NCBI GenBank assembly: GCA_039090855.1 | Contig: CM077010.1 | Span: 43,542,905 to 43,606,904, forward strand | Direction of reading: 5' to 3' | From: Macrothele yani | Lineage: Eukaryota > Arthropoda > Arachnida > Araneae > Macrothelidae | Length of the DNA stretch: 64,000 nt | In this document: positions 20,173 through 31,619 of the stretch, in pieces | How the letters are laid out: the number at the start of each line of letters is the position of its first letter | How positions within the stretch are numbered: position 1 is the first letter of the stretch | Made by a program: the position numbers and the translations under genes | Notes under the pieces: generated by a model | What the model was told of the DNA's origin: nothing | Seen by the model: the letters and a program-made list of their open reading frames with translations, nothing else | Databases searched by the model: none

Positions 20173-20174
20173 TA

Positions 20175-21385
20175 CATGCTTTATTGTGAGCATCAACTAT
20201 TATCCAGAGTAGCTACCGTGTGCAGCACGGACAGCAGCTCGACGGTTTGGGGTAACTCAATAAGGTGCTGGAAGGTGTTCACAGGTACGTGGAGCCATGC
20301 TGACTGCAGTGCATCTGACAGTTGCTAGAGGCTGCGCGGCGGAGGATACATAGAGCGAACAACAAGATCAACGTGGTCCCAGAGATGTTCAATTGGGTTT
20401 ATGTCTGGGGAATTACTAAGCCATGGAAGCTCTTTCAAATCTCCAACGTGTTCTACCAACCACTCTCGGACGTTTCTAGCTGTGTGACACGTCGCATTCT
20501 CGTTCTGGAATATCCCATTCGTCCCAGGGAAGACAATCAGCATGTATGGATGTACGTGGTCTGCAAGAATGGATTCATAATGAATTCGGTCCATAGTGCC
20601 TTCCACAGGTATGAGTGTACCCAGGAAACGCCACGAAAATATTCCCCAGACCATAACAGCGCCTCCACCAGCTTGTGTTCTTCTAGCAGTGGCTGAAGAG
20701 TGTTTGTTCTCCGATGTTTCTCGCCTCATACGCCAGCGTCCGTCCGTTCGATGAAGCAGAAAACGTGACTGATCGGAGAAGGCAATCCTTTGCCAATCAG
20801 CGGAGGTCCAATTCCGATACTGCCACGAAAATGTAAGCCTTTTCTGCCGATGCACCTTCGCTAACATAGGTGCAGTGACCATTCGTCTGCATCGGAGCCC
20901 CATACGCATCAGGGTTTGCTGAACTGTCGTTTTAGACACATTTCAGGTAGCACCATGGTTCATTCGGGCAGCGAGTTGCTCCACTGGAGCTTGTAGATCG
21001 GTCCTCACGAACTTTCGAAGCTTACGTTCACCTCTCACATCAATGGCACGTGGTGCTCCGCTGTTTCCATTTCGCTTATCTGCAATGGTGCCATTTCTCC
21101 AATCCCGATACACTTTAACCACAGCAGCACGCGAACAGTTCACAAACTGCGCTGTTTCAGAAATACTGCCACCTTTAGCCAGAAAACCGATAATCATCTT
21201 TTTTTGCAAATCTTATAAATCGCTCGTTTTATCCATGACAGTAACGAGTGATATGTTTTCAGAATGCCTACAGCACACCTTATATACCCTCCAAGCCTGC
21301 TCTCGATACGTACCTTCTTTCATTGGCTACTAGCTGTTGGCGTCAAAAGTAGGAGGTGGTCAGAATAATGTGACTGGACTGTGAT
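20175..21385 (-). mobile_element. Tc1-like element, near full length, transposase with one stop
   Basis: Minus-strand transposase in one frame, interrupted by a TGA at 20943-20945. Upstream part (20943-21209): KKMIIGFLAKGGSISETAQF, SRAAVVKVYRDWRNG and RKLRKFVRTDLQAP. Downstream part (20325-20939): MSKTTVQQTLMRMGLRCRR, RIAFSDQSRFLLHRTDGRW, VMVWGIFSWRFLGTLIPVEG, FQNENATCHTARNV and [17 protein letters not shown]. The first and third catalytic residues are present; the second block reads NEN for the usual QDN, a D-to-E change. The upstream terminal repeat contains GACTGGACTGT (near 21380). The other end is cut by the mariner at 19495-20172, which seems to sit in its terminal repeat. Confidence 0.85.
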
Positions 21386-21460
21386 TTAACGACCATCGTG
21401 AGCAGCTCACATGAGAGATGAACAGTCCGCCGTCTCCAATTTAAAGCCACTGTTCAAAAG
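21386..21460 (-). repeat. SINE A 3' fragment
   Basis: TTTAACGACCATCGTGAGCA and a following AATTTAAAGCCACTG match the complement of the SINE A tail. The tRNA-like head is missing. Confidence 0.6.
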
Positions 21461-21611
21461 GGGGGAATCAGATGGGGCGTTGTCTTGTTCAAAGAAAGTA
21501 TCATGCGGTGTGAAACAAATAGCGACAAACGAGTGTAGGCACATTGGCCTTGGGCGGTAATTACGGTCTTATTAGGTACAAAGTTACCAATTATTTGGTC
21601 TAGAATATTAC

Positions 21612-21890
21612 ACTATCCCCACTGGGCTCCAATATTCTCGATAGTTGGCGTATCCGCCTTAGTGGCTGACAGGTCTGAGGATCTTGCTTCTAACCATTCT
21701 TTCGAGAAGGGCCCTGGCTCGACTTCCGGATGTGACACGGGTGGTGTGCCTGTCATATCTTGCTGGCTCTGTCTGTGTCCATGGAAGCATTGGCCCAAAA
21801 TTACAAACGGGAGACTACTTACAGTCATTAGAGATGTTCATGGTTGTTACTACTAAAATCCCGGAACAAACCAAACAAACAAATGAGAGT
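21612..21890 (+). mobile_element. Another tRNA-derived SINE (family D)
   Basis: Possible A-box at TTAGTGGCTGACAGG (21658) and B-box-like GGCTCGACTTCC (21717), about 60 bp apart as in tRNA-derived heads. A body of about 130 bp follows, ending in CAAACAAACAAATGAG. Only one copy in the window. Confidence 0.5.
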
Positions 21891-22672
21891 AAACAAAAGA
21901 AAAGTTATGGTCCACGATCTTATGCACTTTGCGCTACAAACGCACGCTTCTTATCGTCATGTTGTAGTTGGAACCTCAATTCATCGGACAAAGCTACCCT
22001 TTTCTACTCTTACAGGTTCCAATGAAGACATTGCTTCTTACAGCTCTGTGAGTGCTGCTAACAATGTTACTGATGTAAGCATCGACTGCCATAGCGCAGT
22101 TTGTCATCTTACGTCGAATGGTACTTCTTTGGAAATGAAAACTTGTGTAATGTCGATGTTGCGATATAGAAGGCCTGGCGCTCATATTGTGCATCATCTG
22201 CGCGTTTACAGCGACATTTTCTTTGGTGACTGCCCCTTTTTCATGTATTTGTGGTACACATGAACGAAAGTCGTACACGGAAATTCCAAACCTCTAGCAC
22301 TCGCGGATGGAGTACCCTATGCGCTATATTTTACCTCTCTGCCCTTTATGTTACTAACTCAGGTGCAGTGTTTACCAATCATTGCAATTTGAGGTATTCT
22401 TTACAGCAAATAGGGATCTCTTTAATTTATGTGCCACAAAGGGTTTTGGTTGCCAGTAGTTTTGGAGCGGGGTAGGGCCAGCTTGTGTTTGGATTAAGTG
22501 TCAATAATAAATTTTGCTTTCAACGTATATCTGATCCTCTAAACGTATGATTTGAAACAGTGTGTTTTTATCCAATTGATTCAACCATGGCTAAGCTTTT
22601 ATGTATTTTCCTGGTTTCCTAAGGCAATATTTTAAAACTTGGTTTTGCAAATTAAGATTTTCGATTTTATGA
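21891..22672. other. Intron sequence without recognised features
   Basis: Short frames on both strands, none with family motifs. Confidence 0.4.
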
Positions 22673-22674
22673 CA

Positions 22675-23020
22675 CTTAAGTTCCACCAGAAGAGACTGGA
22701 GATATTTTGATAAAGTTAAGTAGGTACAATCGCAATCGATATTATTGCATTTTCATGATTTCTGCATTTTGAATATCAATATTCCTCCCTGTAGGGGGAA
22801 CAGTATATTAGTGTACTACTCCTTAGGAAAGTGTACGCCTGGAAGTACTTAAATTCCACCAGAAGAGACTGGGGATATTTTGATAAGGTTGAGTAGGTAC
22901 AATATCGATCGATATTATTTACATGGGTTCTGCATTTCGAATATCAATATTCCTCCCTATAAAGGGAACAGTATATTAGTACACTGCTCCGCAGGAAAGT
23001 GTAGGCTTGGGAGTATTTGG
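22675..23020. repeat. Tandem duplication, 173-bp unit, two copies
   Basis: TTCCACCAGAAGAGACTGG at 22681 recurs at 22854. The following GATATTTTGATAA, CAATATTCCTCCCT and GAACAGTATATTAGT also recur at the same spacing. The copies differ by about 10 percent by eye. Confidence 0.93.
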
Positions 23021-23379
23021 AACGTCATGAAAATTGGTCTGTATTGTCGAAACTTCGATTTTGTACACGATTGAAGTTGCGAAACAGTCACGTGATAAGT
23101 GAGGGAGAGAAAGGGTTGGAGGAATGGCTCGACGTAACTAAGTTTCGTCGTCCCTACTTGAACGAATGAACCACTCCATAAAGTTGATTGCAGAGGTGTA
23201 TGGAGTGAGTTCCTGAGCGACGTCAGCAGAAAACCAACTGACCCTGAAACCTTTACAAGACGCTTAATCATACGCTACGTATAGATGGTTGATGCCTGCG
23301 CTGCATCGAGGTGGAAGCTCATAAAAGTGCACAGCTCTCAGCCAATTAGGGTAACAGTGGTTGGAGGTAGGAAACGTGC
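23021..23379. other. Spacer, nothing recognised
   Basis: No coding or repeat signal identified. Confidence 0.35.
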
Positions 23380-24100
23380 GTCACCGTAGTAGGACGATTG
23401 TAGGTAGGTGGGCGTCTGAACGCCTCGATCGCCGTATTCGACGGCAAGGCGTAGCAGCTCCACAGGCGACATTCTTCGAGGTGTACAGGTAGTTATGTAT
23501 ATCCTCCTATATACAAGGACTGTGACTCACAGATCGGCTGAGGTAGGTTTTCGCTCCCGCCAACTATCGCGAAGAATGTCACTCACCGCAGCACATCATT
23601 ACGCAAAATTGGAGTGGTGCCATTTAGACATGCATGATAGGACGAATGTCATATTCAGTGACGAGCCTCGCTTCTATCTCAGTGCCAACGATAGCAGCAT
23701 GAGAGTATGGAGACGACGTGGTGATCTCGCTGCCGTGCATGATCGTCAACGTGATGTGATGGGTTTCAGTTTCAACAGCCTTTCACTGCTCGTACATACG
23801 TATATTGGAAACATGGTGACACGTTGGTGAGGAGCTGCAGCCCGTTTTATTACCATATCTGCGTGGCATACTTGATGCCCATATTTGAACAAGACAACAC
23901 ACACCAGCACACTGCTAAAAATTAGTAAAAGGCGCTTACAAGGTGTCAGGTCCCAATGAGTTCGATCTGCCACCAGGCCTTACTGAATCCGAAACTCTCA
24001 AATGGGCCTGACGTAGGGTATTTTGAGTGCCGTCGAGTTGAACTCAATCGTTGAAATACTGGAGCGTGTACTCAGCAATTCTTAAGATCTACGATAATGA
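23380..24100 (+). mobile_element. Tc1-like element, decayed fragment
   Basis: Plus-strand transposase pieces: VTHRSAEVGFRSRQLSRRMS, TAAHHYAKLEWCHLDMHDRT, NVIFSDEPRFYLSANDSSMR and VWRRRGD at 23522-23730 (first aspartate present), then FEQDNTHQHTAKN near 23885 (second present) after a gap and frame change. Helix-turn-helix end not recognised. Confidence 0.82.
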
Positions 24101-24302
24101 GAAACTCCAATAACAAGTCATTGATTAGACGAAACAAAATTTAAAAGATGAAAGAATAAGTTCCGTTCGATTGGCTATATCCACGTGCCAAAAGGTTTCC
24201 AGATAGCGAACACTTCACTATCTCACGATATCCCGGAAGACCCTCCGCCACGTGGACTTGAGTCGTTCCGTCTAAAATCCCGGTCAACCTCTTATCGCCG
24301 AA

Positions 24303-24372
24303 AAGTCCTGACGTCTCCGTCAGTGAAAACGAAAAACCCTGACTTCTCCGTCAGTGAAAACGAAAAATTCCG
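24303..24372. repeat. Short tandem duplication, 32-bp unit
   Basis: CCTGACGTCTCCGTCAGTGA recurs 32 bp later as CCTGACTTCTCCGTCAGTGA, each followed by AAACGAAAAA. Each unit contains a small CTGAC...GTCAG hairpin. Confidence 0.85.
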
Positions 24373-25139
24373 AGAGGTCTAACCTATATTCTCTGCGTAA
24401 AACATGGCGTCTTACTCCGTGGAAGGTGAAACGCGATAAGCCTCTCTAGCGAACGTGTCGCTTCCTTTTATATCCTTAATCTCCCCCCCCTTTTCCGCCT
24501 CTGGAAATCCTAATGGTGTGGAATTAGCCGTTCACCGGAAGCGGTGACCTTTAATCTATACACCAGACCCCGTCGACCAAGTCGAGGTCAATGGATGCCG
24601 GTAGTCACATGCTTCGTTCGGTGTTACATTATCCGACTTACAAAGGAAATGGTGCCACGTGCCAACAAGTGCGTTTGAATTTACATTGCATTGCCTTTGA
24701 CATGAGAAATAATTACCGAAAACACTACTGCATCAAAATGAATTAGTGGGGCCCGACTCCGTCACCTTACACAAGGCTTCCGCTATCCGCAGCCTTCTCC
24801 GCAATAAAGAACGTGTTTTGCAGGACCGTCTAGGATGTGGATGAATTGTGGACAACATTTCAACGAAACATGGTCAGCCATAACTCAGAGCATCATCCAG
24901 AGGATATTCTAGTCGATGCCACACCATTTTGCCGAATGTACAGCCCAGCATCGCGGTCATTCTGACTTCAGCTACATTATGCTGTCACCTTGTCCATTAC
25001 ATTCATAGTAGTCCGTCAGAAATTTGATCACGTGTTCTGTATACCTACATGTCTACTAAATTTCGTGCATTCCTTTATGGTGTGTCATTTTCTGTGTCGA
25101 GCAGTGTATTTGGACCTAGTATTTAAGTATCATCTTGAT
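24373..25139. other. Intron sequence, weak coding-like remnants only
   Basis: No motif that I can assign. GC content is a little higher than around it, so an old element is possible. Confidence 0.35.
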
Positions 25140-25700
25140 GAAACAGGAGGTCATAGAAGATGTGAAAAGAAGAATAGGAATGGGATGGTCAGCTTTTCGA
25201 AAATTGAAGAGACTTAAACAGTAAAATAAAGCCTGAGAATAGAGCAAGACTCTTCAACCAATGTGTATTCCCTGTTATGATATATGGAGCAGAAACCTGG
25301 CCAATCGAAAACGAAACAATAGGTAAAATGCAAAAAAAAAAAAAAAAAAAACAGAAAGAAGAATGGAAAGATGTCTGCTAAAAATAAGACTCAAAGATAA
25401 AATCAGAAATGAAGAAATAAGAGCTAAAACAAAATTTTTAGATATTGGAGAAAACATACTTCGAAAGAAATGGAAATGGGTAGGACACATTGCAAGGCAA
25501 AAAGATAATAGATGGGCGAAAGTTATACTGGAGTTGCGGGCATTTGAAGGTAAAAGATAAGATGTAAGACCTCAAAATAAGATGGTCAGATAATATCAGG
25601 AAAACAATTGGAATTTTTCGGCACCAACAAGCTCAGAATAGAAATATATGGAGAGAAGTGGGAAATACCTATAGCAAGAAATGGCTATAACAAGTTAGTA
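25140..25700 (+). mobile_element. RTE-like LINE 3' end fragment
   Basis: Plus-strand C-terminal remnant of an RTE-type polyprotein: an IGMGWSAFRKLKR frame near 25180, then LLKIRLKDKIRNEEIRAKTK, ILRKKWKWVGHIARQKDNRW and AKVILELRAFEGKR at 25370-25558. After a frame change, a W-rich end near 25680 follows. The same module (GHIARR-DNRW) closes RTE elements. A 20-bp A run lies inside at about 25330-25350. 5'-truncated and frameshifted. Confidence 0.82.
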
Positions 25701-26432
25701 AAATCATGCAATGCATTGATTATGATACGCTTTCCAGCATACCAAAAATCATTACTCAAGTTATTACTCAGGTTATGAGGATAATGGCTGTGGAATAAAT
25801 GTAGCTCCTTTGTCCTGACTTTTTACCCCATTTCTATGACATTAAATAGAATTGGTTCAGTATACCTTCGGAACAACATACTGAAGTTTTGCCCAATAGA
25901 AGCATTTTAAGTCAAGTTAGGAAGATAATGGCTGTGGAATAAATCTCGCTCCTGTGCTCTAACCTTTGACCCCATTTCGATGATATTAAACTGAATTGCT
26001 TCAGTATTCTTCCTGAACAACATGATAAAGTTTTGCCGCAATAGAAGCATTTTTACGTAAGTTATGACGCATAAGGGCAATGGAATGGATTCCGCTCCTA
26101 TGGCCTGAATTTTAATCCCATTTCGCGCATTTTCAATAGGGTTCGTCCACAGGGATCCCCTACCATATACTAGAATTTCATCGAAATCGAACCATTTTTA
26201 CGCAAGTTATCACGCACAGGGGCAGTGGAATGGGTCCCGCTCCTATGTCGTGACCTTTAACCCCATTTCGTTCATTTTCAATAGGGTTCGTCCCCAGGTG
26301 GTCCCCTACCACATACTAAATTTTCATCGAAATCGAACCATTTTTACACGAATTATTGTGCGGACGGATAGACGGACAAAGCTGGACCATATACGCTTCT
26401 TCAACCTAAGGTTGAAAAGCGTAAAAACGGGT
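25700..26432. repeat. 145-bp tandem repeat, about 4.5 diverged copies
   Basis: The anchor GCTGTGGAATAAAT (25786) recurs in related form at 25931, 26077 and 26222, a steady spacing of 145-146 bp. Other shared blocks: TTTTACCCCATTTC, TTCGTCCACAGG and GAACCATTTTTACG. The last copy runs into a hairpin (ACGCTTCTTCAACCT with AGGTTGAAAAGCGT) at 26391-26425. The first two and last two copies pair by similarity. Confidence 0.9.
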
Positions 26433-26439
26433 TAAAAGA

Positions 26440-27087
26440 AGAAGAAAAAGATTTATATATCATCTGTTTTAATTATTAGCATCTGATTAAATTTTTATCT
26501 GAAGCACCTTCAAGCTGTATCGTCTTAAAAATTGCAGCCACTGACAATATATCCTTTTCAGCTTCGACGAGTGGCACTTGTAAATTTTCCCATAGCGTAA
26601 GACGATCCTCTTGATTAGTGCTTTACATCTCTGTGATGGTGACAAGGATCGGATTCTCCGTCATTATACGATCCCAAGAAATTGTGATAGGTATAACAGA
26701 CAAGCAGGAAACTTCAAAGTGATCACAAATCGTCTGAAGTATCGAACGACGCGGCGTCATTTCGTAATTGCTATCTCGACGGGGAAGCTTCGTGTTCAAA
26801 ATTTTGTTTTTCTATTGGTGATGCAGATGACGAACTGAGGTCGCATCATTTTCTCAAACCATGCTCGCTGGAAGATGGGGAATAATTTTGACTCTTTGGT
26901 AACGGCAACTTTGAATAAATTCCTTGATACTACAAGAATCTTCAGAACTGTGGATCTTTAACAGAATTTTTTACCTTAAGAAATTTCTGATGAGCACATG
27001 AAATTTTATAACGCTTTATAATAAAAACAAATTACTACAGTTTGGTATGAGCATGAGTTATAACACAATCAATTTCACTTTATTATT
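26440..27087. other. Intron sequence without recognised features
   Basis: AT-rich. No family motif or repeat seen. Confidence 0.4.
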
Positions 27088-27292
27088 TTTTTATTAGAGG
27101 ATTAACGACCATTATGAGCAACTCAATGGACAGTCGCCCATCCTTAATTTAAGGCCACGGTTTCCAGGAAGGAAGAGAACAATAACCGTATGACAAACAC
27201 AACATCTATGCCTCAGCGGGATTCGAACTCAGACCCAACTCGGACGAAGGATTGTAAGCCATCGACTAGACCACCGCGCCACATGGGCGACA
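27088..27292 (-). mobile_element. SINE A, single copy
   Basis: Complement of the tRNA-like head (A-box complement CACCGCGCCA, B-box complement GGGATTCGAACTCAG) followed by the SINE A body and a T-rich end at 27090-27096. Confidence 0.8.
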
Positions 27293-27587
27293 AATTCATT
27301 TTAGCAGTGCAGAAGAAAATTGTCTTTTTAAGGCAGAAATGATTACAACGAGTGTGGTAAGTTCGACTTATGGAAACAAGTCCAATGTAAATTCATCCAA
27401 AGGGTGATAGATAGACACTTATGATTAATCCAATACGCATTTGGCCATTCACACAATATCTATTGGCCAAGTTGCTAGACGTTTTTAAGTGACAGTTTGT
27501 ATAATTATACTATTGATCAAACTTGCTGATATGTCTGTGTACTTCGGTATGAAAAGAATCTAGTTTCTCGTCTAGGGAGTGTAACGT

Positions 27588-28082
27588 ACCAGGAGATGTG
27601 ACGTACCTGCCAGAAGGACGCACGCGACATAAAGGCAGATAGGAATCAGAGTAAAACGTCCGCGTAGCTCAATTGGTAGAGTGACTTATTCCGGAGTGAG
27701 GGGATCCGGGTTTGAACCCCGGCGCGGATAAAAATGACGGGGAAATTTACTTCGTTATAATGGCGCCCAAACTATCCGGATGACCCGACCGTTCAAAATC
27801 TCGCATTGGTGTGATGTTCTTTCCACACCGCGAGATAGGAAAAATAAGAGAAGCCCTTCTCCAGCACTTCGAAAAAAAAAAAAATAAGGGGGAGATGATG
27901 TAACGTACTAGGAGATGTGACGTACCTGCCAGAAGGACGCACGCGACATAAAGGCAGATAGGAATCAGAATAAAACGTCCGCGTAGCTCCTTTGGTAGAG
28001 TGACTTATTCCGGAGTGAGGGGATCCGGGTTCGAACCCCGGCGCGGATAAAAATGACGGAGAAATTTACTTCGTTATAGGAG
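27588..28082 (+). mobile_element. tRNA-like tandem SINE (family E), two tRNA modules
   Basis: Two modules of about 180 bp in direct order (27588-27768 and 27898-28078). Each starts GTGACGTACCTGCCAGAAGG, then ATAAAGGCAGATAGGAATCA, then a tRNA-like segment GTCCGCGTAGCTCAATTGGT ... CGGCGCGGA (27659-27730 and 27978-28050), then AAATTTACTTCGTTATA. About 130 bp of different sequence with a poly-A stretch lies between. The A-box (TAGCTCAATTGG) and B-box (GGGTTCGAACCCC) are excellent. The cloverleaf would carry anticodon CCG (Arg), but the anticodon stem pairs poorly, so this is not called as a functional tRNA. Confidence 0.88.
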
Positions 28083-28195
28083 ACATTTTGTCCATTTCCC
28101 ATTCGTTGAAAATCAAATCTTCTCCCGTTTTTTACGAAACTCGTAAACAGGTTAGAAAGCATTTCAATCAATTAATTAATATCTTTTATAAGTAC

Positions 28196-28345
28196 CATAG
28201 AGTGAAACCACTTTAACGGACACTTCCAAGTAGCGGACAATTTTGTGATCTCCAGTGCCGAAGTGTGTGCGGCACTGTATACTAAAGTATATTCACCTAC
28301 AAACAACGGACAGTCCGAATAACGGACAGTGATTATAGTCATACG
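28196..28345 (+). repeat. Possible pogo/Tigger-like terminal fragment
   Basis: AGTGAAACCACTTTAACGGA, followed by CACTTCCAAGTAGCGGACA and AACGGACAGTCCGAATAACG, resembles the A/T-plus-GGACA ends common in pogo/Tigger elements. No transposase beside it. Weak. Confidence 0.3.
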
Positions 28346-29040
28346 CAGAACCGGAGCAAGCTTTATTCATCTGGAAGGGCGAGACTTGAAATTACGGCCC
28401 TCAAGTTTAAAAGTTCCCTATCTCCGCTCAAATAATATCCAGTTTTTACTTTCTCATACCTCAGTTACAGGAAACTATGTATTACGATCCTTTAAAAATA
28501 TCGCTTCTGGTTTTGGCCATAATTTTACTAAAAATGCGAAAACCAAGTAAATACTCAAAAGTCAAGTAAAACGTAAAAGTAATGTGAACACCGATAACAC
28601 AGTACTCTGCGGAAATGTAGAATGAAAAACGAACCATTGTAGAATGAAAGAGACAGTAAACGTAACAATAAAACTACGATTTCGTGGAATGCCCTTGGAA
28701 AAATTCCGCTGAAGGTTGTTAAGCGCTCAAAGGGGGCTTTCTGCAACGGAGCACAGGTGACTGATTAGCTTTTCATCCAGTCAGAGTATTCGGAAAGGAT
28801 ATGGAGGTAAGTCATATCAGCATGTCGTTTATTATGCCCCTTTCCGCTGTTTTGCGCAGTTCTTTTCTTGCATGTGAGGTTCACGCCTAATATAGCAGGT
28901 TAATCTCTGGAGATTGATTAGCAGAACAGAGTAATGTCTAGTCTATAAAAAAATAGTAAAGCGTATAACTTTCTTTTTGAGTTAAAATTTTCGGTAAATT
29001 TATTCACACCTTGTGCATATCTATTTTTGTGTCCCCCAGA
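28346..29040. other. Intron sequence without recognised features
   Basis: AT-rich, only short frames. Confidence 0.4.
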
Positions 29041-29057
29041 GTACAAATTTGCACTCG

Positions 29058-29100
29058 TAGTATGACCGTTCTCGGAGGGAAACCCAGAACGGTCATACTA
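29058..29100. repeat. Perfect 15-bp hairpin
   Basis: TAGTATGACCGTTCT (29058-29072) and its exact complement (29086-29100) enclose a 13-nt loop. GGTCATACG recurs once more at about 29117. Confidence 0.95.
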
Positions 29101-29129
29101 GGAGCGTATGGCCCTGGTCATACGATATT

Positions 29130-30515
29130 TAAAAACGTCAACGTCCAAGGGGAAAAAATTGGCGAATTTTTTCTGGAAAGATTTTTATGAGCTTCCTTGG
29201 GCAGAAATTAGGTACTTTTTGTCATCCAAATAAACATTACAAAAACTGTTGGTATGTGGTTTTAATGTGGCCTAACCTCTTCTTAGAAGTGGTCAAACAG
29301 CTTCTTTGAATCAAAATAAGGTACTGTCAATCCAAAACAAGAGCTGCCATTTTGGAAATAATTACGTGTCTAACTAAACAGTGGAGAAAATGAAAAATAT
29401 TTCATTATGGTCGATGTATCGAAGAGGTAACGAATAAAGTGCGCGAGGTCGTTAATTCGAAAACATAGGAAGAAAAAGATCTGATTCAGGAAGCATTTGA
29501 TGCAATTGTAGAAAAACTGCGCGATTCTTTAAAAACGCTGTACATTGTAATGAAGTGTTCAAAAATTGCTTTGTCAGCAGAGGAAATACGGAGGAATTAT
29601 ATTCAAAGATTATAAAATATACATATATTTTGAAAAAACATGTCACGAATTGCCAAAAGAAAAGAACAACGCTTGTATTGGATTACTTTCAGCCAAATAT
29701 TGCTCACTGATTTATTAAAAAATGAAAGTGCGTTTTAAAATTAAGAGTGTAACATATTTTGTTGTCACGTATGTACGTTTAAACGTGCACCGAAATGCGT
29801 ACATTGTACGTATGTGTACTATATTAAAAACTGAAAATACTGTATATGTACTGTATGTATTCCCACAAACTGCATTGTATCTCTACGAAACAATAAGAAA
29901 AAATAAAATGTTTAATCAAAAAACATCATTTTAAGTATGTATTATGCGTATTAATACATACATATTACATATGAAGTTTTTTATATTGTGACTCCAGTGG
30001 AGTGAGAAGTCAACCTCCGGAATAGCGGATACCTCCCAATTTCTGTTTATTTATTTGTGTGTGTGTGTGTGTGTGTGTACTATCCTGGAGAGAAGTGAAA
30101 AAAAAATTTGCGATTTTTGCAGCTTCTCTGTATAAACTAAAAATCTGAATTTCGTTTCTGTAAATAAATGGGGTTCTAATTTAATATGTCCTTTGTAGTG
30201 TGCCCGGAAATAACCTACAATATTCTAAACGTGTATGATTATGAATTAATAGCAAGTTTAAAAATAATAGGAACTTGGCAAATATTATATCGTTCAATAT
30301 CGGCCAATTTTTCCAACGGTACAATTCTTTCATTAGTATGATAAATGAATATCTATTCGTCCCCTTTTTGCTCCGGCAACAACTACCCCATTGTATGTGT
30401 ATAAGCATGTGTGTAATATTAAAACATATGCTGACATCCTATTGGACAGTTAGATGACAACCCGCTGGACAAACCGAGATTAGGAGAATCGGAATTAGAG
30501 GAATTGTCAGTAGCT
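29130..30515. other. Intron sequence with (TG)n microsatellite
   Basis: AT-rich. A (TG)n run of about 12 units lies at 30055-30078. No gene recognised. Confidence 0.5.
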
Positions 30516-30519
30516 GATA

Positions 30520-31010
30520 ACAATTATAACGAAGTGAATTTCTCCGTCATTTTTGGTCTACGCCGGGATTCGAACCCGAGTACGCTTATTCCGGAATAAG
30601 TTGCTCTACCAATTAAGCTACGCGGACATTGATTCTAATTGCTATCTGCATTTATGTCGTGTGCGTCCTTCTGGCAGGTACGTCACATCTCCTGGTACGT
30701 TACATCATCTCCCCCTTATTTTTCTTTTGAAGTGCTGCTCATATTTTTCCTATCTCGCGGTGTGGAAATAACATCACACCAATGCGAGATTTTGAACGGT
30801 CGGGTCATCCGGATAGTTCGGGCGCCATTATAACGAAGTGAATTTCTCCGTCATTTTTGGTCTACGCCGGGATTCGAACCCGAGTACGCTTATTCCGGAA
30901 TAAGTTGCTCTACCAATTAAGCTACGCGGACATTGATTCTAATTGCTATCTGCATTTATGTCGTGTGCGTCCTTCTGGCAGGTACGTCACATCTCCTTGT
31001 ACGTTACAGA
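30520..31010 (-). mobile_element. tRNA-like tandem SINE (family E), two tRNA modules
   Basis: Two nearly identical modules on the minus strand: TCTACGCCGGGATTCGAACC at 30557 and at 30861, each followed by ACCAATTAAGCTACGCGGAC and GTGCGTCCTTCTGGCAGGTA. The spacing is 304 bp, with the family E internal body (GAACGGTCGGGTCATCCGGA) between. Same architecture as at 27588-28082. Confidence 0.9.
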
Positions 31011-31198
31011 ATCTACAGGAACAATTAACTAAAACAGTGAGAACAGTATTGCTTCTGCTCTTACAGAAGTTACGGCGAGGTTTACTGATTGGAAACGAAA
31101 TAAAAAGTGCGAATTTGTGGGAAGGCACATATATCGCCAGGGCAGTGTAAACCAGTTCCAAAAACAAACTTGAAACGAGCGGTACTTGCACTACTGCG

Positions 31199-31584
31199 AT
31201 GATCATATGTAGAGGATTTTAGGAAGGGAGTGTCTGACCCCAGGTCTTAAACAACCCTTACAAATAGGAAGCTAGGAGATTTGGGCTAGAGTGCCCGATA
31301 GGAAAGTGACACGGAAGCGAAGTAGAAAGGGTGAGGAAAACGACCTTATTTATTACCGGGGGCCAGTACCCGGGGGGCTGCCCCGGTGGCGCAGTGGTCT
31401 AAGGCGCTTGCCTCTGATCGTTCGTCCGTAAGGGGTCCGGGTTCGAATCCCGGTGAGGCATGGATGTTGTGTTTGTCTTACGGCACTGGTTCTCTCCCTT
31501 CCCTGGAACCAGTGACCCTAAATTAGGGACGGGCGACTGCTTATAGCCCATTGAGTTGCTCACGGTGGTCGTTAAACCTCCAAT

Positions 31585-31619
<35 letters not shown>

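Noticed and set aside
27659..27730. Functional tRNA-Arg (CCG) gene
   Set aside because: A and B boxes are good, but the anticodon stem pairs poorly and the segment recurs as a module of a repeated element at four loci.
31378..31460. Functional class II tRNA gene
   Set aside because: It is the head of SINE A, with body, A tail and target duplication; the acceptor stem does not pair well.
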